Of a DNA stretch of 64,000 bases, positions 56,746 to 64,000 are shown in pieces. The stretch comes from Nephrocerus scutellatus. Taxonomy: Eukaryota > Arthropoda > Insecta > Diptera > Pipunculidae. The stretch's first letter is position 1. Each line of letters begins with the position of its first letter. The notes below the pieces were generated by a model, which made no database searches, was not told where the DNA came from, and worked only from the letters and a program-made list of their open reading frames with translations. The translations under genes were made by a program, and so were the position numbers. The stretch covers positions 76,925,976-76,989,975 of the forward strand of contig OX352765.1 in the NCBI GenBank assembly GCA_947095585.1, read 5' to 3'.

Positions 56746-58984
56746 AGTGATCCAGCTATCTTTTCATAGCGTTTGACGTTGGTCATGTTCATTCTATATA
56801 GGCATGACAGTTTGGAATCCCGAGCTCTCTTATGACTATGTGGCTTTAAAGTCCATAAGCATATAAACAGATGGTGTAATGATGGTTCTTACAACTACTA
56901 TATAATGTATGGAGTATGGAGCAAAGAATGTATTTTCTCTAGTCATATTGGATTGTTTCTTCATCCCATAATTAGACTAATATTTCACGAATTGCTTTAT
57001 AAGATCAGCTCCATTGTGATGCAATCTAACCTTTTGCGACAATGTTCTAAACCTAAGGCGTTGTCATATTTGAAGAGATTAATTAATAAAAGAATTCAAT
57101 AATTGCTTACATGAAATTATAACTAGGCTTCATTGTTCGGTTGTTATTAACTCGGCAGCATTCAACGCAAGGCATTGTGCTTTTTTTGTTCCTTTCATTA
57201 CACTTTGCACAGAGGTCGTTGTAACCGGACTTTCATTTTGTGAGCAGTCAAAAAAAAACAACAAAAAAATTTTTATCACAAACAATTCTATGCACCCAAA
57301 AACAAAACACACAAAAGCACTCGACAAAAGTTCTGTTTTTGGACCTTGCACTGAATCACCACAAAACCCACTTTGCCAACTTACATCCTTATGGTATATG
57401 GATGTGTATGACTCGTGGCAGTACGATTGTATGCGGAGCGAAGGAAAAAATCCCGGATTTCGAATCAATGCCAAATAAAATGAAATAAAAATACAACAGT
57501 TCCTTGCGTTAACCAACAATAACTTGTCCCTTGAAATGAACACAGCAATGTGCAGTGTGGCCAATAGGACTGCTCTTACACACAAGTGACCTGGCAAAAG
57601 CATTGTGTATATTAACGGAGGGTGTCTGCCTCCCACTACCGTCGCTGTGTCCGTCCTCATCAACCAACCAATCCCCCAGTGTCCGTACCAATCCTTTGTA
57701 TAACTTTTTCAGTCGGTTTTAGTTTTAAACTTTTTGTTGTATACACTGTGCCATTCGACAAAGTTGAAGTAGCCGTGCACTGCAGTTTTTTATGTTTTTT
57801 TTTATATTAATTATTTTTTTTTTAATTTCTGTAAAGCTACACAATACGAATTCCAGTCATTCTCAGCGATTTTATTGTTATCAAAGTGTACGAGCATTTC
57901 AAAATCAACATTGGAATAGTATTAATCAACCCTCAGATGGAGCGCCGCCGCCGGTCCCAACGGTGACTTTATGTAACAATAACAGCAGTATAGTAATTGT
58001 TAATACTATTATTACTCTCTGTGAGGTGTTGTTGTTTTTTGTTCGACTGCAGAATTGTTTATTTAGCTGCTGGTTGTTTGTTACCTTTTCGCGAAACGCG
58101 AATACCACGCTTTCGTATTGAAAACGTAAAACAAAAAGGATAATGGAATAGTAGTACAACCTCTCGAAAGTTTCAAAAATGTTTTCATAATTATCGTTTC
58201 CCCTTGTCGATTCATTATAATGATAAATCCTGTATATGATAAATGTATGTAAGTGCTATGAGCAACAAATCACAGCCGTTACAATGGAGAATTATTTTGT
58301 ATTGTTCCTGGAGTGTTTTTTTGCTTTTAATGAAACAAAAAAATGACGCGATACGCGACTTGTGTTTGTCTAAGAGTAAGGTAATTATCATGAGTTTAAC
58401 TTCCTCTACCAATAGTTGTTGGCGCTCCTTTGGCAATACATATATAATATAATATAAGACAACTTTATAAAACAAACATTCTTACATTTTTAGTATAATA
58501 GTTGTTACCCCGGCGTTACCTGGGACCCTCCGACCAAAACCCCCAAGACACCGTTTAGACCCACCAGAAGCTAAAATAACAGACGTTGGCTGGCTGCACC
58601 TCACAGACTACAAAAACCACCGCACACCATTGAGCCCCACCCCATCTACCAGCCCCTGACTCAAAATTGCAGAATCGTGAGTTATGGTCGCGAGTTCATA
58701 CATAAACGGCATTTACACTTTTCCAGGTTCCTATTATTATCCCCGGACTATAACGAACATTTTAAAAGAAAAATGAGCCAAATCTGTCCAGCCGTATTTT
58801 AGTTGGCCTGGTTGCAACTTGGTGGCAGTATTTTTTCCCCACCGCGTTCTCGCGTTTCTATGTACGTAGTGATGTAGCTATTCAAACTCAAGCACAATAC
58901 AATCATTGTTCCAACGCGAAACCTAATTTCATTTGGCTCAAAGTCAAAGTGCGTAAGCATGACATTCACTACTGCTTCCTATAC
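56746..58984. other. Unannotated stretch with one 177-codon frame
   Basis: The open frame at 57130-57663(-) is the longest without transposon motifs. It is hydrophobic, and other frames in the region are also open, so it may be chance. Positions 58500-58870 are GC-richer, with a cagccgtattttag segment common in insect repeats. I cannot assign it. Confidence 0.4.
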
Positions 58985-59013
58985 AGAAGCCCTAATTTAG
59001 TCAGGGTCTCATC

Positions 59014-59352
59014 TTGTGTGAGTTAGATGCACCGTCTGACTCTATAACTAGAATTTTTCTCTTGATCCATTATCCGAAATCGTCATTGGGGGTGATTTCA
59101 ATGTGCACAATTCTAGTTGGCTTAAAACCACAAGGAAGAGATGTTGAGGTATTTGCTGATTTCAACAATCTCATTCAGCTTATTAATGAACCCACTAGAA
59201 TTCCAGATATTGTAAGTCATAACGCTAATACCCTTGACTTGTTTCTTACCTCTCACCATAACAAATACACCGTCAGTGTATCATCACCTCTAGGCTCTTC
59301 AGACCAATGTGTAGTATCAGCAATTTTCTCGTTGTCGAACCAAGTATTTTAA
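59014..59352 (+). pseudogene. AP endonuclease fragment of D'
   Basis: One frame gives GGDFNVHNSSW, the catalytic Asp/Asn motif. The next frame gives VEVFADFNNLIQLINEPTRI, NTLDLFLTS and SSDQCVVSAIF. In active LINE endonucleases the last motif is SDH; here His has become Gln. A frameshift lies near 59125. Confidence 0.78.
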
Positions 59353-59539
59353 GAAAAAACCCTAAAAGAAAGGTATAATTACACAAGAAAGCCGACTGGG
59401 ATGGCCTCAACCATTTCTTTAGCAATATTTACTGGTCACTTAATGCTAATTGCGGTATGGATACCATATATGATACGATCACAAACATAATCAGGAGGGT
59501 ATGAGACATATTATCCCTTCCAGGACAAATAGTATCAAA

Positions 59540-60363
59540 TAGTATATAAAAATAACAACCCATAAAAATAAAAATGTTCATGTAAATTCTCTAATAGGAG
59601 ATGGGTATCTGTTAAAATTTGAAGAAAATCGAGCTAATTTTTAAAAAAAATTATATGGGCACCCCTCGGACCTCAGGGCCTCACTCCAAAAACTTTACAA
59701 AAAATTTTGTCCATCGGAGATACACACGTATATAAAATTTAAAAAAAATCGGGTTAAGTTTTTTAATAAATTTGTTGGGGCCCCATGACCCTCCAAACCC
59801 TGTCTCCAAAATTTTTGCAAAAAGTGTTGCCCATCGGAGATACACACGTATATAAAATTTTAAAAAAATCGGGTTAATTTTTAAAAAAAATTATGGGGCC
59901 TCACGAACCCGGGCCAGGGGTCTCAAAATTTTTTACAAAAAGTGTTGTCTATCGGAGATACACATGTGTATTAAATTTGACAAAAATCGGATTAATTTTT
60001 TAAAAAAAGTTATGGGGCCCCACGAACCCGGGCCCGGGGTCTCCAAATTTTTTACAAAAGTGTTGTATATCAGTGATACACAAGTGTATAAAGTTTGAAG
60101 AAAATCGAGCAAAATTTTGTAAAATATTTGTAGGGGAGCCCACCGACCCCGTGGCCCGAGGGTCCTCAAATTTTAATAGAAAGTGTTGTCATCGGAGATA
60201 TGCCTGTGTGCATATAAAATAATAAAATAGGACTTTGGGAAGTGGGTCAAGAATTGATCGCAAGATTCCATGACACACAAATCCACAAATCCACAAACCC
60301 ACAAACCCACAAATCCACAAACCCACAAACACACGGGTAAGTGAAGTTAATATAGAGAATTTA
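59540..60363 (-). repeat. B repeat, long form with both ends and about six units
   Basis: The left end reads aacaacccataaaaataaaa and attctctaataggagatg. The right end reads an (aaacccac)-like slot, acacgggtaagtgaagttaa and tatagagaatttaa. Between them are about six units of 105-120 bp, each with cggagatacaca-gtgtat, a gaaaatcgggttaa-ttt block and a gggg/cccc block. It sits inside D'. Confidence 0.85.
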
Positions 60364-60376
60364 AAAAAACACCACT

Positions 60377-60772
60377 GTGGAAAACCGACCCAAATTTAGA
60401 CGAGTTAGAAATGATTGCAATGCCTACCTTGGACGAGTCAAATTCGACAATTTAGGATCTTTAATAGCCGAACTCATGATGCAACCGCACGTATCAACTT
60501 TCTTTAGACTTTTTGTAATCGGACTTGGTTCTATGAAAGACCAAAAACTGAGACAAAAAATACTTCAATGTCCCAAAGGAAGTACAATTTTTTGGTCATT
60601 CGTGAAACGAATTAAAAATACTGCCTCGTCCTCAATTCCAACGCTCATTTGCAATGACATTCCAACTGTCAGCTCTATAGAAAAGGACAATCTACTTACT
60701 GAACATTCCGCTCCACGCTACCAGATAGCGTGTTATCGCCGGCCGGTGTTATCAAATCCTCTTTCTGACTGA
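60377..60772 (+). pseudogene. Linker of D' between endonuclease and RT
   Basis: This 131-codon frame includes RPKFRRVRNDCNAYLGRVKF, KLRQKILQCPKGSTIFWSFV and PTLICNDIPTVSSIEK, the layout of the region before the RT in CR1/jockey-like elements (a W-S-x-V-x-x-I motif followed by the P-x-L segment). It ends before the RT with a stop at 60770. Confidence 0.65.
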
Positions 60773-61317
60773 TTCACTTTAGTACTCGTCAAGTGGCTAG
60801 AGTATTAAATGATCTCAGCATTTATAAATCTTCTGGGTCTGATGGTATTCCCGCTTTGAAGAGGTGTTCTCCAACGTTGGCATTCCCACTGCGCATGTTG
60901 GCATTCCTTTTCTCTTATTCACTGTAGTCGTCACAAGGAATTTGAAAACCGCCTTTATCCAGCCTGTTCATAAAAAAGGCGAATCGTCATCTCTTTCCTC
61001 GTACCGACCAATTGTGGTAACACCGCCTAACCGCCGGTATTCCTCAAGGCTCTGTTTTGTCTCCGACACTCTTTCTCATTTTCATCTCCTATTCGCTACT
61101 TCTTATCAAATCCATTATTTCGCTAAGGACAGCACTGTTAGCTTTTCATATAATTTCACGCTTTCTAAACGCCATTCTACATCGCAAGTGGAAGTTGAAC
61201 AACAACGTATGTAAAGCACGATAAATTCTGACCTTGACAGCATAACAAGGTGCAGACTACATAATACAGTTGAATTTAACGCTGCTAAAACCTAGCTTTT
61301 ATCTATGAATAGACCTT

Positions 61318-61962
61318 CTTCGTTCTTCTTTATGTCCTATATCCTCTTGTGGGTCCTAGGGCCTCTGCTACGCCTACGCGCAATCGCGTGCGGTTTTTGG
61401 CAATGAGCTTCAACTCTCTCCAACTCTTCCCCAATTGCCGTGACTCCTCTTCAACTGTTCTGCGCCATGTATTTCTCGGAATACCCATTCCTCTACGATC
61501 CTGAGATAACGGAATCAATTGCATTGCGTAGTTTGCTATGTAACTGTTGCCTTTTTGGGGTGTATGACCAATCCACTGTCACTTCCGTCATTGGGTGGTT
61601 GTGCCTATTGGTTCCTGACCCGTTCTCCGGTAAAGATCTTCGTTAGAGATACGGTTAGGCCAGAAAACCCTTAAGATGTTCTCATTGCTTCGCCATATCA
61701 TGGAAATCATTCCAAACACAGACTTTGCTTTGCGGATTCGGTTAACAATGGCCTGTTCGGTTCCACCTTCGGTCGAGACAATACTCCCAAGATATTGGAA
61801 ATCCTCTACTCTCTTTACCGGTTGACCAGCAATGTTATTTTGATTTAGTGCCGAGGTTGGTGATTTTGGTTTTGACAGTATTAGTCTTCAAACTTTACTG
61901 GGAGTTGAGGTGCGAATTCGGGAAATTGTTATTTCCGGCAGCTCCGTTTTATTTTGATTCTG
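61318..61962 (-). mobile_element. Family E LINE, copy E3, internally deleted, with 13-bp target duplication
   Basis: ATGAATAGACCTT occurs at 61305-61317 and 61963-61975. The minus strand begins in the linker (shared with E2), jumps at about 61895 to the RT thumb (AATACTGTCAAAACC, as in E1 at 48066) and ends gacataaagaagaac. It was inserted into D'. Confidence 0.85.
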
Positions 61963-61984
61963 ATGAATAGACCTTGCATTATAT

Positions 61985-62572
61985 GTGCGTCAACAGCAAG
62001 CTTCGTTGGAAAGACCAGATATTTGCTTTGCCATAGCCAAGAATGCTGCAAGATGTTTAGGTTTCCTAAAACGGTGCAAGATGTACTTTACTCCTTCAGA
62101 TCGGGCTACTAAACTCGAATACAATTGTATTGTCTGGGCAGGTGCCCCCAAGACCATCACATTGCATCTACTAGACAGAATTCAGAACAGCGCGTAAAAC
62201 TTATCGGTGACATAAATATTATCAAAACAATCGAACCGCTTGAACCTCGTAGGAATGTTTTCTGCTTGTCACTGTCTTATCGCTTTTTCCACAAGCGGTG
62301 TTCAAAAAAAATATCCAGATGCATCCCGCCCGTTCTCGAAACCCTCCGTAATACCCATGCCTCAATTCGAGCCCACGGGTCCACCATTAAGCCTTTCTCC
62401 GGACGTACTAACTAATGTAGAGGTTCTTTCTTTAGCCGCACTTAAGTTATGTGGAATGAATTGCCTGATTCCGTGTTTCTATATTTGTGCGATCTGCAGT
62501 CGTTTAAGACACACGTGCATAGACCTATCATCTTATCCTCTCCCTAAATTCCTAACGCACAGGCTGTGCTAA
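61985..62572 (+). pseudogene. C-terminal region of D'
   Basis: FAIAKNAARCLGFLKRCKMYFTPSD is split here from LEYNCIVWAGAPKTITLHLL and DRIQNSA, a block that follows the RT thumb in CR1/jockey-like elements. After a shift come NLVGMFSACHCLIAF and PFSKPSVIPMPQFEPTG, corresponding to HRRNV and the P-rich segment. The reading frame changes at least twice. Confidence 0.75.
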
Positions 62573-63500
62573 GCATAATAAGGGTGCAAATCCTGTACAT
62601 TATAGAACAAAATAATTAATAATTTATTTTAAAAGCGGAAAGTAAAATGAAATGTTTAACATTTCCTTGTGTTCCGTACGAGTTATGCATTTATTCTAGC
62701 TGCCCAAAAATTTAAAACAGTTTTGCTTAGCAGTAACCTTTAGTTACATCTTTTTTTGAGACAGGGTTAAGGGGAACAGTGTTATCCCCTTAAATACCTC
62801 GATTAGGATTTTACTTCAAATAAAGGCCTTATAGCGCAAGCATATTTATAATGACTCCCATTTTAATCCCACATCCAAATAAGCATTCATAAAAGAAGGC
62901 AATCAAATTAAATTTATATTTCTTCCCTGTCCAAGTAGCTAAAAAAAATATGAATAAATTACAATAAACGGGCAAGAGTAGGCGGCGCAGATTAGACGAT
63001 CAAACCCATTTAGCTGCGGCCTGCTTACCTGTATACTTCAGAATTCCGATTGCTTTTGTATCAAGACGACAAAATCCGCACATTAAAACAAAAGTAAATC
63101 ACGGATTAGCGTCAGATTTTTCTTTCATTTCGAACGAAATTATATTTGAACGTGTCGTGACGTCCGCCCAAACGCATCTGATGTTTTGTCAGATGGATGG
63201 GATCAAAACGAAAGAAAAGAACAAACGTGTGAAGATCTTCCTCCAGCTGAATGGGTGAATGGGTCTTTAGCCCATTGAAAACACAATCAGCATTATTAGT
63301 AACTGGTATAAATGAATTTGGGATTTTCGTTGACTTTATGGGCCATGATATGATGATGAGTATCACTACTGGTTGCCTGATGCTGACTGCTGCTGTTTTC
63401 GGTTGCCTCCAGCAAACTGAAATTCGACACAAAACAAATCGAATTTCAATTCATACATTCGATTCGATTCGAGGAGGACGCTAATTTATGTGCCTCACAG
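62566..63500. other. Unannotated stretch
   Basis: Nothing recognised. The open frames at 63112-63432(-) and 63251-63484(+) overlap each other and lack motifs. Confidence 0.4.
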
Positions 63501-63583
63501 AATTCCGATCTCAGCAGGGTTTCCCTTATTTCGATGAGGGCATCTTCCAGGTCCTGGTGTTTAATTCCTCCGTATACACGCAG
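63501..63583 (+). CDS. Possible internal exon of an unidentified gene
   Basis: I do not recognise the product. The 83-bp segment is preceded by a CTAAT branch-point-like motif (63481-63485) and tgcctcacag, and followed by CAG|GTAATA. One frame reads FRSQQGFPYFDEGIFQVLVF and then NSSVYTQ; a second plus frame is also open, and so is a minus frame (about 34 codons). It is locally richer in G and C than its surroundings. The splice signals are the main evidence. It could equally be a transposon relic or chance. Confidence 0.28.
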
Positions 63584-63735
63584 GTAATATTACACTTTAT
63601 AGGATTGCGATACTAAATGTTTATCAGTATATGTAAAAATATTTTATCGATAACAATTGGGCTTTATTGCAGTTGTTCGGCTCGCGTTGAAGGAAAAATT
63701 ATACAAAGCTTGACTTTAGGAAGGGCACCTACAAG

Positions 63736-64000
63736 TTAATAACATTTTAAAGTATGTGCAACTAAATAGAAATTATGCAGTAAAAAAACTGCTAATTTAT
63801 TTAGATAAATAAAGCGGTGTTTTTCCACCTTTCGTTTCTCGTGGCCTCTTTCCCAAACGCAAGCTTTAGTGTCGCAATGGGTCTCCCCACATTTACACTT
63901 TCCGGTTGCAACTCGTAGTCGTATTACGTCTAGCGAGTTCTCCGCTTGTTCCTGCTCCTTGCTACGTTTCGGGTCACTCAAACCCAAATTATACGTATAT
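63736..64000 (-). CDS. Partial Cys/His-rich open frame running off the right edge
   Basis: The product is unknown. The frame is open to the window edge and contains SDPKRSKEQEQAENSLDVIR, then GKCKCGETHCDTKACVWERG, a cluster of four Cys and one His, and a basic stretch HEKRKVEKHR. The C-terminal 25 residues look like AT-rich read-through, so a splice donor or a missed stop is possible. It could be the end of a host gene or the start of a transposon ORF. No family was recognised. Confidence 0.3.
   Translation of the reverse strand, partial: YTYNLGLSDPKRSKEQEQAENSLDVIRLRVATGKCKCGETHCDTKACVWERGHEKRKVEKHRFIYLNKLAVFLLHNFYLVAHTLKCY

Larger units (their letters stand above)
58985..62565 (+). mobile_element. 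Family D' CR1/jockey-like LINE with nested B and E insertions
   Basis: It reads from the endonuclease (IVIGGDFNVHNSSWL near 59085-59130) through linker (60380-60772) and RT remnants (YRPI near 60995, GIPQGS-like near 61040) to the C-terminal region (RQQQASLERP, FTPSDRATKLEYNCIVW, LLDRIQNSA at 61985-62197). It ends with a motif-poor C-terminus (62240-62565). B (59540-60363) and E3 (61318-61962) interrupt it. Confidence 0.8.

Noticed and set aside
57240..57488. Plus-strand open frame rich in Lys, Gln and Thr
   Set aside because: It overlaps a longer frame on the other strand and follows an A-rich tract. No motif was found.

Overview
The window looks like gene-poor, repeat-saturated nuclear DNA of an insect, most likely a fly. 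The evidence is AT-rich sequence, an insect-type mitochondrial 12S rRNA fragment in the nucleus, a DD41D (rosa-type) mariner, other mariners, a piggyBac relative, a jockey element, R1/LOA-like and RTE-like LINEs, and a tRNA-derived SINE. The dipteran assignment is inference. No complete host gene could be recognised. Almost every recognisable protein is a broken transposable-element protein.

Family names used here (my own): A, E, F and J are RTE/BovB-like endonuclease-reverse transcriptase LINEs. C is a jockey LINE. D and D' are CR1/jockey-like LINEs. LOA is an R1/LOA-like LINE with RNase H. B is a non-coding repeat with internal units of roughly 115 bp and a tetranucleotide slot. G is a tandem pair of units of roughly 570 bp. 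I is a minisatellite of roughly 150-bp units.

Layout: 1-1625 A(-); 1626-2788 D(+) containing B; 3985-6057 A(+); 7905-9170 A(+); 11183-13465 a B repeat split by a nearly full-span A copy with a target-site duplication; 13525-13935 I; 15250-15695 A; 16155-16402 mitochondrial 12S fragment; 16577-17866 DD41D mariner with both inverted repeats; 20105-20535 I; 20757-22450 jockey C interrupted by a D 3' end; 24000-27560 LOA(-) carrying three nested insertions (G, an A 3' end, a SINE); 27790-28680 mariner(-); 30085-30325 J; 30330-32072 a chimeric A copy carrying an RNase H patch from another LINE; 33619-34447 B plus A(-); 36823-37907 mariner(+); 37960-38197 SINE; 39500-40403 D followed by a hexanucleotide satellite; 42768-44280 piggyBac with a probable intron; 44885-45290 A; 47315-48758 B plus E; 50366-52075 B array plus E(-); 52333-52614 SINE; 53835-56745 A(-) plus F; 58985-62565 D' with nested B and E. 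Between these lie long AT-rich stretches in which I recognise nothing.

The right edge (63500-64000) is the only place with a hint of non-transposon coding: an 83-bp segment with good splice signals, and a Cys/His-rich open frame running off the window.

The elements do not form a pathway. They form a layered insertion record. Target-site duplications and interrupted reading frames give the order: A into B, SINE into LOA, E into D', B into D and D'. The most unusual items are the chimeric A copy, the A-in-B nesting that fixes the ends of family A, the nuclear 12S copy, the intron in the piggyBac relic, and a covarying stem-loop in the 3' end of family D.
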